DNA of 64,000 nt from Marinobacter sp. AC-23. Its GTDB lineage: Bacteria; Pseudomonadota; Gammaproteobacteria; Pseudomonadales; Oleiphilaceae. Position 1 is the first letter of the stretch. Every line of letters starts with the position of its first letter. The notes beneath the pieces were generated by a model. That model made no database searches. It was not told the DNA's origin and worked only from the letters and a program-made list of their open reading frames with translations. The stretch covers positions 124,001-188,000 of the forward strand of contig NZ_MBPP01000023.1 in NCBI RefSeq assembly GCF_001858325.1. The letters run 5' to 3'. This document shows positions 1 through 12,752 of the stretch, piece by piece. Position numbers and translations under genes: made by a program.

Positions 1-1
1 C

Positions 2-529
2 GGTATCGCCGCCAAGGTCAATGTCTTGCTTTACGCCGGGGAAACGACCAAGACTCTTGAGGAAACGCGTTCGTTTCTCGATGATCACAAGAGCTCGATT
101 GCCGGAGTTTCGGTTGGCCCAGTCGTGGCCTATGGCCCACCGAAGACCGCGAATATTCTTCTGAATGAATGGTCGAGGAGCGGTGCTACGCCGGTCGATT
201 CAAGTAGCGCGAACGACAGCGGGATATCAATGATTCATCTCAGTCATGATTTTGACGCAAAATCGGCTGAGGCCGCTAGCTTGCAATTGTCTAGGCGTTA
301 CATGGATGCAAAGGCATATTTTTACCTGAAGAGCTTCTCATATTACCCGCGCGATTACGCGCGCGCAGACTTCGACCGTGATGTTGCTGCAAGTGATACA
401 TCGCAGTTGCCGTTTCGCACAGCCGAAGGAGTAACAGGGGCAGGCATTCGAGAACAGGCCACACACAGAGGGGCAGGCATCCCTTGCAGTGAAAGAGCAA
501 GTTCGTTAATCAGATATGGAAGAATATAG
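2..529 (+). CDS. Radical-SAM-like protein, C-terminal part (cut by window edge)
   Basis: The reading frame is open from the first bases and ends with TAG at 529, so only about 175 C-terminal residues are seen. The stretch LLYAGET followed by GVSVGPVVAYGP and LKSFSYYPRDY resembles the region after the radical-SAM barrel in B12-binding radical-SAM proteins, but the Fe-S cysteine motif would lie outside the window. The last 35 or so residues, after SQLPFR, look low in information and include an imperfect repeat of GGGGCAGGCAT, so the native C-terminus may have been altered by a nearby rearrangement. The family assignment comes from remembered sequence character only. Confidence 0.45.
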   Translation, partial: GIAAKVNVLLYAGETTKTLEETRSFLDDHKSSIAGVSVGPVVAYGPPKTANILLNEWSRSGATPVDSSSANDSGISMIHLSHDFDAKSAEAASLQLSRRYMDAKAYFYLKSFSYYPRDYARADFDRDVAASDTSQLPFRTAEGVTGAGIREQATHRGAGIPCSERASSLIRYGRI

Positions 530-938
530 GACACCTAAAAAATTCCTTGCCCCCTCCACCCCTTCGTTTTTAGGGCTCTCTGACGGAATGAGTGGAACCA
601 TCCCTAATTCCATTCTCCAGCGGAATGGAGGCTAACTTAAAATGTCAGCCTGACATTGTCGGCTACCAGCGGGGCCAGGGAAACGAGGTACAGGTACTCG
701 AAAAAAGCCCAGGGACAGGCACTGACCGGAAGCGGTGGGGCCGTCAGCCTAAAATTTGGTCTGGATCTGATAGCGTGAAGCATAGGTTCATTTGTCGCAT
801 CCTGCGGGGTGTTTTCAATCAAAGTGCATCCACGAATCCGGGTATCGGGATTTGGAGCAGCCGGTCATGTTGGTAGCCAGAGATCGAAGTATGCTGTTGT
901 CTCGCACTAACCAGTGACTGTGGTGTCAATCCCATAAA
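530..938. other. Intergenic stretch left of the IS110 transposase
   Basis: No convincing gene is seen here. Short open frames exist on both strands, but none resembles a known protein. A hairpin-like CCATTC/GGAATGG repeat lies near 612-632. The left end of the IS110 element should fall near the 3' part of this stretch, but no clear terminal inverted repeat or target duplication is visible, which is usual for this family. Confidence 0.4.
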
Positions 939-4161
<3,223 letters not shown>

Positions 4162-4203
4162 GTAGCCGGGCCCCGCCGTATGCTTATAAAACTGGCTAAG
4201 GTA

Positions 4204-4881
4204 TTAGCGCTTCAGGTATTCACTAAAATCCACATCACTGGCGGACAGGATGGCTTGCACCCGATTGTGCACACTGAGTTTGCGCAGAATGGCCGAAACG
4301 TGGGCCTTGACGGTAGTCTCAGCAATATTGAGGTTGTAGGCGATTTGCTTGTTAGACTCTCCTTTGGACATCCGCTCCAGCACCAGTAATTGGCGCCGAG
4401 TCAGGGAATTAAGCAGCTCCGGAGAAATGGGGTTGTCGTCGTTACGTCTGCGCCGGGTGGCGCTTTCTTTGCCAGAGCGGATAATGTCCGAGGGCAGGTA
4501 CACGTTGCCGTTGAGAATTTGCTGGATAGCTTCGGTCATCTGCGCCCGCGGCGATGATTTGGTAATAAAACCCACTGCGCCGTAAGTGATGGCTTGCAGC
4601 ACCACCTGCTTTTCCTCTTCAGCCGAGACAATCACGACGGGAATGGTTGGCATTTCGTTGCGCAAGGTGATCAGGCCATTCAGGCCGTGCATTCCTGGCA
4701 TATTCAGGTCCAGCAGGATCAGATCAAGGTCTTCATTTTCCTGTGCAACCTTAAGCGCACTGTCCAGATCATCGGTTTCGATGATTTCGCTGCCTTCAAA
4801 GCCCGATGCGATGACGTTGCTGATGGCTTCCCGAAAAAGCGGGTGGTCGTCGGCAATCAGAATCTTGTACGCAGGCTCCAT
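4204..4881 (-). CDS. agmR: AgmR/ErbR-type LuxR-family response regulator
   Basis: A receiver domain (DDH near residue 11, phospho-acceptor Asp58 in [11 protein letters not shown], Lys in TKSSPRAQ) is followed by a LuxR-type helix-turn-helix with [20 protein letters not shown]. The sequence is very like AgmR/ErbR of Pseudomonas (PedR1 in P. putida), which activates PQQ-dependent alcohol oxidation genes. The start giving [13 protein letters not shown] is chosen because known homologues begin near YKILIADDH; the frame is open upstream to 4977. The palindrome GGGAACGTTCCC lies just upstream of this start, suggesting autoregulation or a shared regulon. It likely controls the ped/exa/pqq genes that follow. 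Confidence 0.88.
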   Translation of the reverse strand: MEPAYKILIADDHPLFREAISNVIASGFEGSEIIETDDLDSALKVAQENEDLDLILLDLNMPGMHGLNGLITLRNEMPTIPVVIVSAEEEKQVVLQAITYGAVGFITKSSPRAQMTEAIQQILNGNVYLPSDIIRSGKESATRRRRNDDNPISPELLNSLTRRQLLVLERMSKGESNKQIAYNLNIAETTVKAHVSAILRKLSVHNRVQAILSASDVDFSEYLKR

Positions 4882-4911
4882 GGTGGTGTCTACCTGTCTA
4901 TTTTCAGTATC

Positions 4912-4923
4912 GGGAACGTTCCC
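4912..4923. promoter_or_regulatory. Palindrome GGGAACGTTCCC upstream of agmR
   Basis: A perfect 12-base palindrome 30 to 42 bases upstream of the chosen agmR start. Related GGGAA/TTCCC elements lie upstream of other genes of the locus at 11401-11418, 16105-16118 and 17979-17996. The role as a regulator site is inferred. Confidence 0.4.
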
Positions 4924-5153
4924 CGAATCGTGAGAGTGGGTTTCGGAACACAGTACAGCATTGGGTTGGTTATGCACGGCAGCCCCCAGTTCAGAAGGTC
5001 GTTAGCTCGGCAAAATGGCGCTAAGCTCCAGGATATTATTGTGATACTTCCATTACACGCCACCCCGGCCCTTAGTTGAATGCGACCATCGCACCAAAAA
5101 ACAGCCACCAAAGTACTATTCTTGCGCGTCATCGGGGTTCGTATTGTGTAGGA

Positions 5154-6155
5154 ATGAATCTACCACAACGAAAGTCGGGTATGTCTGTACTTGCTGCGGT
5201 CGCTTTGCTCATTTTTACCCAGTATTTTGGGTTGGTCGCTCTGGCTGGGCCAATCAAATCAGAACCAGAGCTGCGGGAGTTGTCGGTTAGTGTTTTACAG
5301 TTTGGTACAGCGCACTGGGAGCTGGACCATATCGTACATGAGCAACTGGATCGCAAGCATGGCTACCGATTGGCTCTGAGAGTGGTTGCCAATCTCTCGG
5401 CCTCGCACCTTGCCGTGACCAGTGGCTCAGCGAATGGTGCTGTTGCCGATCTGCTATGGGCGCAGTCACGGTACCAAGCCGGTAGTGCCTATCTCTATGT
5501 ACCGTTTTCATCCCATATTGGCGACATCGTGGTGCCAGAAAATTCTGGCGTACGCACTTTGGCCGACCTTCAAGGTTTGCGTATCGGGGTTGCTGGAGGG
5601 CCAAACAGCAAGGGCTGGGTGTTGCTGCAGAAGGTTGCTTCCCGTCAAGGTATTGATCTGGCAGGTTCAACCGAGGTTCAGTTTGCCGCACCTCCGTTGC
5701 TGAGCCAGGGGCTAAAGCGAGGGCAAATGGATGCCATCGTCACCTACTGGCATTTTGCTGCTCGCTTGAAAGGGCAGGGTGGCTGGCGTTCGGCCTTTGG
5801 TATGGCTGACTTGCTTGTTGCCATGGGTCTGGACCCCAATCTGCCTGTACTGGGGTATGTGTTTCCGGAAATATGGGCGAGCGAACACAAAGAGCTTATT
5901 GACCGGTTTGCCGCTTCGGTCGTTGACGCAAACGCAGAGCTGTCAGCGCGACCGTCTGCCTGGGAGCGGTTACGGCCACTTCTACGGAATCCTGAGGACT
6001 CAGTGTTCAAGGCTTTGCGAGATGGTTTCATTGCCGGAACTCCGAAACCGCTGACGGACAATCGTGTTGCGCACTTAAAGGAGCTGCTGACTCTTACAGG
6101 TGTAGACCCTGGTTTGTTGATGCCAGATCGCCTGTTTTATCGGAAACAGCCATGA
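5154..6155 (+). CDS. NMT1/TauA-type ABC transporter substrate-binding protein
   Basis: This is a secreted periplasmic binding protein of about 333 residues. The start ATG at 5154 is preferred over the upstream open frame because it gives a signal peptide with a hydrophobic stretch (SVLAAVALLIFTQYFGLVALA). The mature part has the TauA/SsuA-type pattern, including LADLQGLRIGVAGGPNSKG in the middle. Its stop overlaps the start of the permease by four bases, so it leads a three-gene operon (binding protein, permease, ATPase). The ligand cannot be read from sequence; its place beside the alcohol-oxidation genes suggests import of something useful to that pathway. Confidence 0.8.
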   Translation: MNLPQRKSGMSVLAAVALLIFTQYFGLVALAGPIKSEPELRELSVSVLQFGTAHWELDHIVHEQLDRKHGYRLALRVVANLSASHLAVTSGSANGAVADLLWAQSRYQAGSAYLYVPFSSHIGDIVVPENSGVRTLADLQGLRIGVAGGPNSKGWVLLQKVASRQGIDLAGSTEVQFAAPPLLSQGLKRGQMDAIVTYWHFAARLKGQGGWRSAFGMADLLVAMGLDPNLPVLGYVFPEIWASEHKELIDRFAASVVDANAELSARPSAWERLRPLLRNPEDSVFKALRDGFIAGTPKPLTDNRVAHLKELLTLTGVDPGLLMPDRLFYRKQP

Positions 6156-6943
6156 CCAGTGGCGAAGGCGCGTTTAAACGGGGGCGGCCGCCGATTTGGG
6201 TCTACTGGATTGTATTGCCATCAGTGCTGGTGCTATGGGCTTTGATATCATGGCTCATGCAGTCACCACTGCTGCCTTCTCCGCTAGATGTGCTGGATAC
6301 CCTAATGCGGGAAGCCAGTTCCGGCGATCTCTGGTATCACCTCTCTGCCACCCTGCGCCGTGTTGTACTGGCGTTTTTTTTGGCCATGTCGCTTGGTGCG
6401 CTGATTGGCTTGGCAATGGGGCGGTCGACCGTCATTAATGCTCTTTTCGATCCATTACTGGTTCTGCTGCTGAACTTGCCGGCACTGGTTACCATTATTC
6501 TTATGTACGTTTGGTTAGGCCTTGTTGAGTCGGCAGCCATTATGGCCGTGGTCATCAACAAGGTGCCCAACGTTGCGGTGACTATTCGTGAAGGTGCCCG
6601 TAGCCTGGATTTCCGGCTTGAGGGCATGGCAACTGTCTATCGCTTTAGCCGTTGGCAAAGGTTCCGGGAAGTCTGGGTGCCGCAATTGTTTCCATATCTG
6701 ATGGCTGCAACGAGGGGCGGCTTGGCCCTGATCTGGAAAATTGTGCTGGTAGTGGAATTGCTGGGCCGCTCCAGTGGCGTAGGGTTCCAGCTCCAACTGG
6801 CTTTTCAGATCTTCGACGTGGCCACCATTCTCGCTTACAGCCTGGCTTTCATCGCCGTGGTCCAATTGATAGAGCTGGCTATCCTGCAACCGTTGGAGCG
6901 CCGATCCAGCCGCTGGCGCCAGCCTGAGAACGCCCATGCTTGA
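6152..6943 (+). CDS. TauC/SsuC-type ABC transporter permease
   Basis: A 263-residue inner-membrane protein with about six membrane segments. It has the BPD-transp-1 fold, and the cytoplasmic EAA-like loop is seen in EGARSLDFRLEGMATVYRFS followed by REVWVPQLFPYLMAATRGG. It overlaps the binding-protein gene upstream and the ATPase gene downstream by a few bases, so translation is probably coupled. It forms the membrane channel of the 5.1-7.6 kb ABC system. Confidence 0.85.
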   Translation: MTSGEGAFKRGRPPIWVYWIVLPSVLVLWALISWLMQSPLLPSPLDVLDTLMREASSGDLWYHLSATLRRVVLAFFLAMSLGALIGLAMGRSTVINALFDPLLVLLLNLPALVTIILMYVWLGLVESAAIMAVVINKVPNVAVTIREGARSLDFRLEGMATVYRFSRWQRFREVWVPQLFPYLMAATRGGLALIWKIVLVVELLGRSSGVGFQLQLAFQIFDVATILAYSLAFIAVVQLIELAILQPLERRSSRWRQPENAHA

Positions 6944-7604
6944 GTTACGCATAACAGGCCGTGATTTTACTCAGCCAGTGTTGGGAGGTATCGCCACTGT
7001 GGTCGAGGCCGGCGATCGTATCTGTTTACTAGGCCCCTCTGGCATAGGCAAAACAACCTTATTGAACGCCATCGCGGGCCTGGATCCGGTGGTGTCGGAT
7101 AGCGCCATCATTGGCCGTCGAGCGCTTCGGATAGGCTATTTGTTTCAGGAGCATCGTCTGTTGCCCTGGCGCAGCCTGACAGCCAACATTGAGCTTGTGG
7201 GCGTCTCGCCGCGAGAGGCTGAGGAGTATCTTGCCCGAGTAGGCTTGGCCGGTTATGGTCACTACCTGCCTGACCAGCTATCTCTGGGTATGGCCCGTCG
7301 TGCCGCACTGGCTCGGTGCCTTGCGATAAAGCCGCAATTGTTGCTGCTGGACGAACCGTTCGCGTCCCTTGATCCCGTTATGGCCAATGAGCTTAAACAG
7401 CTGATTGTGGCGATTCTTGACGCTAACCCCGCCATGGCAATGATCTGCGTGACCCACGATGGCGGAGATGCGGCAACTCTGGCCAATCGACTGTGGTATC
7501 TCGATGGCAAGCCAGCGCAGCTGCTGTGGGATGGCGCAACTGAAGAGCAGGGTCTGGTCGAGAGCCTGTTAGAAACACTAAGAAGCCCTGAACGAGCCGA
7601 TTAG
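6936..7604 (+). CDS. ABC transporter ATP-binding protein (TauB/SsuB type)
   Basis: A 222-residue ABC ATPase with Walker A GPSGIGKTT, Q-loop LFQEHRLLPW, Walker B LLLLDEPFASLDP and H-loop THD. The signature motif reads LSLGMARRAALAR instead of the usual LSGGQ, as seen in some nitrate/taurine-type ATPases. It is the last gene of the operon, overlapping the permease by eight bases. It powers uptake by the adjacent permease and binding protein. The downstream gene is convergent. Confidence 0.85.
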   Translation: MLELRITGRDFTQPVLGGIATVVEAGDRICLLGPSGIGKTTLLNAIAGLDPVVSDSAIIGRRALRIGYLFQEHRLLPWRSLTANIELVGVSPREAEEYLARVGLAGYGHYLPDQLSLGMARRAALARCLAIKPQLLLLDEPFASLDPVMANELKQLIVAILDANPAMAMICVTHDGGDAATLANRLWYLDGKPAQLLWDGATEEQGLVESLLETLRSPERAD

Positions 7605-7646
7605 AGGCAAAGGTCCGGGTATCAGGCATTGATTGCAGGCTCCAGG

Positions 7647-8450
7647 TCAGGCCGGTTTGCTGCTCAGTATTTTGGTTCTTTGTGGCCGGAAGCCGGCAGT
7701 GGCCAAAATAACCAGAACCAACGTAACTCCCGCAATCACTCCCCAGGCCAACGGGTTCCACTCCAGGTACAGCGAAAACCGAATCGCTTCTATTGCGTGG
7801 GTAAAGGGATTGAACTGGCATACCCAGTACAGCCAGGGGCTTGCCTCATTCATTTTCCAGAGTGGGTACAGCGCGGAGGACATAAAGAACATCGGAAAAA
7901 TGACGAAATTCATCACTCCGGCAAAGTTCTCCAGCTGCTTGATCCACATGGCAATTAACAGACCCATCGCACCAAGCATCAGGCTCGTAAGTATCAAAGC
8001 CGGCAGTACGGCCAGGTATCCCCAGAGCGGCGGCTCCACATCGACGAGCAAAGCCAACAAGAGGAAAACATAGACCTGGCCAACAGATACCACACCCATC
8101 GCCAGTAATTTGCTTATCAGCAGAAAGGGGCGAGGCAAGGGGCTCATCAAGAGTACCCGCATACTCCCAAGTTCCCGGTCATAGACCATAGAGAGCGCGC
8201 CCTGCATGCTATTAAACAAGATGATCATGCCGCACAGCCCGGGTGCAATGTAGGTCTCGTAGGTGATATACGTTTGATAGGGCGGAATAATGGAAATGCC
8301 AAGGACGGCGCGAAAACCGGCGGCAAACACGACCAGCCAGAGCAGTGGGCGAACCAACGCGCTGGCAAACCGCGTGCGCTGTTGCCAAAAGCGCAACCAT
8401 TCACGGAATTGGATGCCGACAAAACAGTGCCAGTACTGAGCCGGTGTCAT
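7647..8450 (-). CDS. ABC-2 type permease of the PQQ-alcohol dehydrogenase system
   Basis: A 267-residue membrane protein with about six hydrophobic segments and an ABC-2 signature, including IAPGLCGMIILFNSMQGAL and the conserved ELGSMRVLLMSPLPR loop. It matches what I recall of the PedC-like permease family found only in PQQ-dependent alcohol oxidation loci. Its start overlaps the upstream ATPase stop (ATGA), and it is the last gene of a four-gene minus-strand operon. The exported substrate is unknown; one suggestion from the context is a product or signal linked to periplasmic alcohol oxidation. Confidence 0.83.
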   Translation of the reverse strand: MTPAQYWHCFVGIQFREWLRFWQQRTRFASALVRPLLWLVVFAAGFRAVLGISIIPPYQTYITYETYIAPGLCGMIILFNSMQGALSMVYDRELGSMRVLLMSPLPRPFLLISKLLAMGVVSVGQVYVFLLLALLVDVEPPLWGYLAVLPALILTSLMLGAMGLLIAMWIKQLENFAGVMNFVIFPMFFMSSALYPLWKMNEASPWLYWVCQFNPFTHAIEAIRFSLYLEWNPLAWGVIAGVTLVLVILATAGFRPQRTKILSSKPA

Positions 8451-9172
8451 GACGCGCCTCCCGTCAGTGATTCAAAGGTCTCGGCAAGGCTCTCGGTGCC
8501 GTCGGCAGAACAAATTTCAAGGCCTTTATCGTCTGCTAGTAGCTGGCCCTGGTGCAGAATGAGCACCCGGTCTTGCGGGCGCACCTCTTCAATCAAATGG
8601 GTGGCCCAGAGTACCGTTAGGCCGTCTTCTTCGCAGAGCGTGCGCACATGGTCATTAAGGGCCCGGCGGCTGGCGACATCCAGCCCGGCGGTAGGCTCGT
8701 CGAGCAAAAGCAGTGAGGGGTGGTGTAGCAGGGCGCGTGCAATTTCTACCCGCCGTCGGTGACCGCCGTTGAGCTCCCGAACCGCATCGCCCGCCCGGTC
8801 AAGTAATCCGAACCGCTGCAGCTCCTGGTCGCCGCGGATGCGGGCCTCTTTGCGCGATAGCCCGTGAAGAGCACCGTGATACATCAGGTTTTGCCGAACC
8901 GACAGATCCAGATCCAGCGCGTTCTGCTGGAACACCACACCTATTTGGCGCATGGCATCAGCTGGTTGCTTTTTCAGAGACTGCCCAGCAAGCAGTATAT
9001 CGCCCTGTTGCAGTGCCAGCAGCCGGGTAAGCAGCCCGAACAGCGTGGACTTACCTGCACCATTTGGCCCCAGCAACGCGTGGAATCCCCCGGAGGTTAG
9101 CGTGAAGCCGACTTCCTTGAGCACAGGCTTATTGCCATAGCGAAAGCTGATGTTCCGGGCTTCTATAGTCAT
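8447..9172 (-). CDS. ABC transporter ATP-binding protein of the PQQ-alcohol system
   Basis: A 241-residue ATPase with Walker A LGPNGAGKSTLF, signature ELNGGHRRRVEIARAL (degenerate at the LSGGQ position) and Walker B LLLLDEPTAGLD. It partners with the ABC-2 permease, with which it overlaps. The start ATG at 9172 overlaps the stop of the beta-propeller gene (ATGA) and begins the standard MTIEARNISF N-terminus; an upstream extension in frame is ignored. This family is specific to PQQ-alcohol loci. Confidence 0.85.
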   Translation of the reverse strand: MTIEARNISFRYGNKPVLKEVGFTLTSGGFHALLGPNGAGKSTLFGLLTRLLALQQGDILLAGQSLKKQPADAMRQIGVVFQQNALDLDLSVRQNLMYHGALHGLSRKEARIRGDQELQRFGLLDRAGDAVRELNGGHRRRVEIARALLHHPSLLLLDEPTAGLDVASRRALNDHVRTLCEEDGLTVLWATHLIEEVRPQDRVLILHQGQLLADDKGLEICSADGTESLAETFESLTGGAS

Positions 9173-10143
9173 GAATTGGGATCGATGACCACGCCCCAAG
9201 GGTAGCGGCCTACCTTGATGGATTTGATGACTTTCATATCTTCTACATCAATAACGGATACATCACCAGACACACCGTTGGTGGTGTAGAGCTGAGTTTC
9301 GTCTTTATTCAGGTCCAGTTGCCACACCCGGCTTCCGACCAGCAGGTAATCAAGAACCTCGTACGTGCTAGCGTCGACCACAGCCACGTGATTGGAGGGG
9401 CCTAGTGCAACAAACGCGTATTTTCCGTCAGAGGTTAACTCAATGCCCACTGGCTGAACTCTGTCCTGGTTAACGCCGGGTACTTTGAACGACATTTCGT
9501 GAATTTGTTCGAGCTTATCAACATCAATAATATGCACGGTGCCGCCAATTTCAGCCGAGGCCCATGCAATTTTACTGTCGTTACTGAACTCCACATGGCG
9601 CGGTCGTTGGCCAACCACGATGTTCTTTTCGATTTCAAAACTTTCGGTATTTATCCAGTGCAGCATGCTGGTGGTTTCTGAGGTATTCACCGCCCATTTT
9701 CCGTCCGGGCTCACCGCCATGCCTTCTGGCTCGATGCCTACGTCAATCTGGGCCAGAACATCCTTGGTGGTGACATCTACCACCGTGACAATCGCATCGT
9801 CTTCATTGGCGATATACAGATGCTTGTTGTTGGGGTGCAGGGCGAATTGCTCGGGGTCTTCGCCGGAGGGCAGGGTGGCGATAATCTTGCGGGTGGCCAG
9901 GTCCAGCACTTGAACTGTGTCGTCGTCGCTGGCGCAGATGTACAGCTTTGTGAAGTCCTTGGACAACAAAATACCACGCGGCCGTGCGCCGACATCGATG
10001 GTGTCGACGACTTGCTGTGATTCCGTATCAATAATAGACAGGGTGTTGTCTTTTTCATTGGATACGTAAGCCAGGCTTGCCATAGCCGGTGCGGACAGCC
10101 CTACCAGGGCAGCCAAAGCGGTGTGTCTGAATAGCGATTTCAT
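9169..10143 (-). CDS. PQQ-associated YVTN beta-propeller protein
   Basis: A 324-residue periplasmic protein. A signal peptide (MKSLFRHTALAALVGLSAPA) is followed by six or seven YVTN-type blades, each with patterns like LSIIDTESQQVVDTI and VTVVDVTTKDVLAQI. This matches the beta-propeller family associated with PQQ-dependent catabolism. The start at 10143 has a good AAGGAG ribosome site eight bases upstream. The gene lies between the periplasmic binding protein and the ABC ATPase in the same operon. Its role is unproved; it may bind a partner or ligand in the periplasm. Confidence 0.87.
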   Translation of the reverse strand: MKSLFRHTALAALVGLSAPAMASLAYVSNEKDNTLSIIDTESQQVVDTIDVGARPRGILLSKDFTKLYICASDDDTVQVLDLATRKIIATLPSGEDPEQFALHPNNKHLYIANEDDAIVTVVDVTTKDVLAQIDVGIEPEGMAVSPDGKWAVNTSETTSMLHWINTESFEIEKNIVVGQRPRHVEFSNDSKIAWASAEIGGTVHIIDVDKLEQIHEMSFKVPGVNQDRVQPVGIELTSDGKYAFVALGPSNHVAVVDASTYEVLDYLLVGSRVWQLDLNKDETQLYTTNGVSGDVSVIDVEDMKVIKSIKVGRYPWGVVIDPNS

Positions 10144-10185
10144 GGGAGAACTCCTTATTATTCTGGATGGCGAACGCACAGGCGG

Positions 10186-11361
10186 TCAGCCGTTGATACG
10201 ACACGCGCTTTCTGGCTCATCTAGCCCGAGGGTGTCCATTTCCGTTTTCGGATGAATAAAGCCTTCGAATGGTGCACTTGCCACCAGACCTCTAGGGTGG
10301 ACCAGCGGAATGGGTTGTCGGAGTTGGCCATTCCACAAGCGATAGGTCAGCTTGCGGCCTTTGAACGCGGCCAATTGAAAGCGGTCACTGAAAATAAAGC
10401 TGCGAAGATTATTGGCGTCGGCTTCGCCAAGCTGAGTAACCGCAGTTCCCAAGGATCGAATCGCCGCCCATGCCGCGTAATCTGCGCTGGTCATGTCCCG
10501 GCCGGCCAAATCGTAAAAGCGGCTCTGTAACTGCGCGGCGCCCCAGCTTTCTACAACGCGATGCCAGGCCACAGGCGACATACCCTGTGTGCCGACCACT
10601 GGGCGCGGCAACCAGGTGTTGAACGGCACGTATTCACCAAAGTCACCGCGCACATCGGCCACGACCACCGCATCGTAATCATTAGCTTGAGTGAACAGTG
10701 GCAACTCTTTGGATGCGGTGCGTCGAAGATCTGAATCGAAGGTCCAGGGCTTGTCTTCTATGATTTTTACGCCGAAGCGTTTAGCTGAGCGGCGAAATGC
10801 GCTGGCCCAAGCCTGGTCTGCTGCAGTTGGCCCCGTAATCAGGAACACTTGGCTCCAGCGCCGCATTTTCAGCCATTGGCCTAGGGCATCGGTCAGCATG
10901 GCGTAGCTTGGGAGTGTGTGCAGAAGGTTGGGGTGGCACTCATCGGCGCGCAGTGAGTCGTCTGAGCTTCCGGAATTGAATACCAGCGTAGCGGGGCTGG
11001 CCTTGTCCATCATCGCATTTAGGGTGCTGGCCGGCGCGTTGATAACAAACAACTCAACCCCTTGTTGTTGCAGAGCCTCAAAAGCCTTTACCGCCGCCTG
11101 CTCTGATTCGGCCACCTTGGATGTGAGTGTATAAGTGTGGCCCATGAATTTACCGGTGGTGCTGTTATCACTGATAGCCAGCTCGGCGCCTCGCAGGCCG
11201 GCATCTTCGGGCTCTGGAAGCACGTTGGACAACACCGGGCCTTGATCTGGCGCCCACTGTATATATCCGATCTTTACAGCGATCGTGTCAGCCGCGTGGA
11301 TTGGTAGCGCGCTCAGCATGCTGAAAACGAGCACGGCAATCACCGATGTGGGTCGGAACAT
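10186..11361 (-). CDS. Periplasmic substrate-binding protein of PQQ-alcohol dehydrogenase system
   Basis: A 391-residue type I periplasmic binding protein with a signal peptide (AVLVFSMLSALPIHA). The body has the LivJ-like pattern: KIGYIQWAPDQG at the start, RGAELAISD, then VVVADVRGDFGEYVPFN and WAAIRSLG towards the end. It matches the family of putative ABC binding proteins unique to PQQ-alcohol loci. It heads the minus-strand operon (binding protein, propeller, ATPase, permease). A CGGGAA/TTCC element lies 40-57 bases upstream of the start, in the region divergent from the sensor kinase. Confidence 0.83.
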   Translation of the reverse strand: MFRPTSVIAVLVFSMLSALPIHAADTIAVKIGYIQWAPDQGPVLSNVLPEPEDAGLRGAELAISDNSTTGKFMGHTYTLTSKVAESEQAAVKAFEALQQQGVELFVINAPASTLNAMMDKASPATLVFNSGSSDDSLRADECHPNLLHTLPSYAMLTDALGQWLKMRRWSQVFLITGPTAADQAWASAFRRSAKRFGVKIIEDKPWTFDSDLRRTASKELPLFTQANDYDAVVVADVRGDFGEYVPFNTWLPRPVVGTQGMSPVAWHRVVESWGAAQLQSRFYDLAGRDMTSADYAAWAAIRSLGTAVTQLGEADANNLRSFIFSDRFQLAAFKGRKLTYRLWNGQLRQPIPLVHPRGLVASAPFEGFIHPKTEMDTLGLDEPESACRING

Positions 11362-11400
11362 GGGACTCTCCGGATTTTATTGTCCGACCAGCTTAGAGAA

Positions 11401-11418
11401 GGGAAAAAGTTCCGGGAA
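11401..11418. promoter_or_regulatory. GGGAA...TTCC repeat in divergent promoter region
   Basis: The sequence GGGAAAAAGTTCCGGGAA contains overlapping GGGAA/TTCC dyads between the divergent ABC operon and the PedS2-like kinase gene. It resembles the palindromes at 4912 and 17979. A role as a shared operator is inferred. Confidence 0.35.
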
Positions 11419-11523
11419 TATTCAGAAAGTAGCAAACTGCCAGTACTAAAGGACTATTCCGGTCTGAAGCAGCCTGTTTAGCATGGTTGGTAGGGTTTTC
11501 AATGTGCTTGAACGGATCAACTA

Positions 11524-12752
11524 ATGACCGCCTTTCGCAAAATTTTTCTGCTGATGCTAGCGCTGTTTATCGCGACCTATCTACTGGGTGCGGTGTTTTA
11601 TGTGCATCAAGCGCGTCATGACGTCCAACGTGAGTTGGCGGCGGTAACAAGCCTGGCACGGGCCCTGGGGTCGCCGGAAACCTTACCGTCCGGCGTCGCC
11701 GAAACCTTGCGGCACATGCGCCCTGCGCAGATAACCGGGTTGGCGCCTATCCAGGAGGTGCCGCGATGGTTTGAATCGACAGTAGCCGGAAGTCAAGGTT
11801 ATGAGGTGGTTAACGGGTGGCGCATAGACCCGGCTGACGAGGTGGAGGAAATCTGGGAAGGATTTTTGCTGATATCAGCATCATACGCCGTGGGCATGGC
11901 GCTGTGTTTTATAGCGTTGTTCTGGATGGTGGGACAGGGAATACGTCCTCTTGCAAACCTGGCCAGCGCCATGGCCGCAGTGGCCGAGGGCAAGTTGGGG
12001 TCGCGCTTATCGCGGCAAAGTGTTGTCGAACTGGACGCATTGGCGCTGCGCTTTAACGACATGGTGGCGGCGCTTGAGAGCGAGCAAAAAACCGTGAGCC
12101 GCCTTTTGAACGAGCTGTTACAGCTACAGGACAAAGAGCGCGAGCACATCGCTCGGGTATTGCACGATGACTTGGGCCAGTATTTAACCGGCATTCGCGC
12201 CCAGGCCAGAAGTTGGGTTTACGACCCTGACTTGAACGAGCGGCAAAGGCAGCAGGCCCGGGATCTTGCGGGGCACTGCGAAACTGTTCAGCAACATTTT
12301 CGTCATCTACTTCAGGATTTGCATCCGTTGGTGATGGAGCAGTTGGGGCTGGCGGGCGCTATTCGCCATTTGGCCGAACAGTGGCAGCACTTGAGTGGGC
12401 TGGATTGTAAGCTGACGATGGATGATCCGCTGGCGCAATTAAGCGATGCACAGCAAACGCACTTGTATCGTTTTTTGCAGGAAGCGTTGAATAATGTGTC
12501 GCGGCACGCTAATGCCACTTGCGCCATGCTGGCGGTGCAACAGAGTGCCAATCAGCTGCATATTGAGTTGCGTGATAATGGAGTGGGTGCCGACGACTTT
12601 CCCGAAAAAGCTGGGTTGGGCTTGCGCTCTATGCGCGAAAGGCTCGATGCCTGGGTGGTCGTGCCCAGTTTTTAAGTAAGGTCGGCGAAGGTACCCAAAT
12701 AAAGCTCACGGTACCGTTGGGGCTGCCCTGTGTCAGTGGAGGCATGCTATGA
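11524..12752 (+). CDS. PedS2/EraS-like sensor histidine kinase (one frameshift near the 3' end)
   Basis: An inner-membrane kinase: first membrane segment near residues 6-28, a periplasmic domain of about 90 residues ending in the acidic stretch DPADEVEEIWEGF, a second segment near 117-140, a HAMP domain, a HisKA_3 domain with HDDLGQYLTGIRAQA, and an HATPase with DNGVGA. The frame stops at 12675, but adding one C near 12650 restores a normal ending (LGGRAQFLSKVGEGTQ...) whose TGA overlaps the regulator's ATG. The place between the PQQ-ABC operon and the pentapeptide/PedE genes matches PedS2 of P. putida, which mediates the lanthanide switch. Ligand sensing is inferred from this. Confidence 0.8.

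Noticed and set aside
605..640. Hairpin CCATTC/GGAATGG as IS end or terminator
   Set aside because: Too short, no T tract, and not repeated on the far side of the element.
592..876. 94-residue open frame beside the IS element
   Set aside because: No resemblance to any protein, odd composition, and an overlapping frame on the other strand of similar size.
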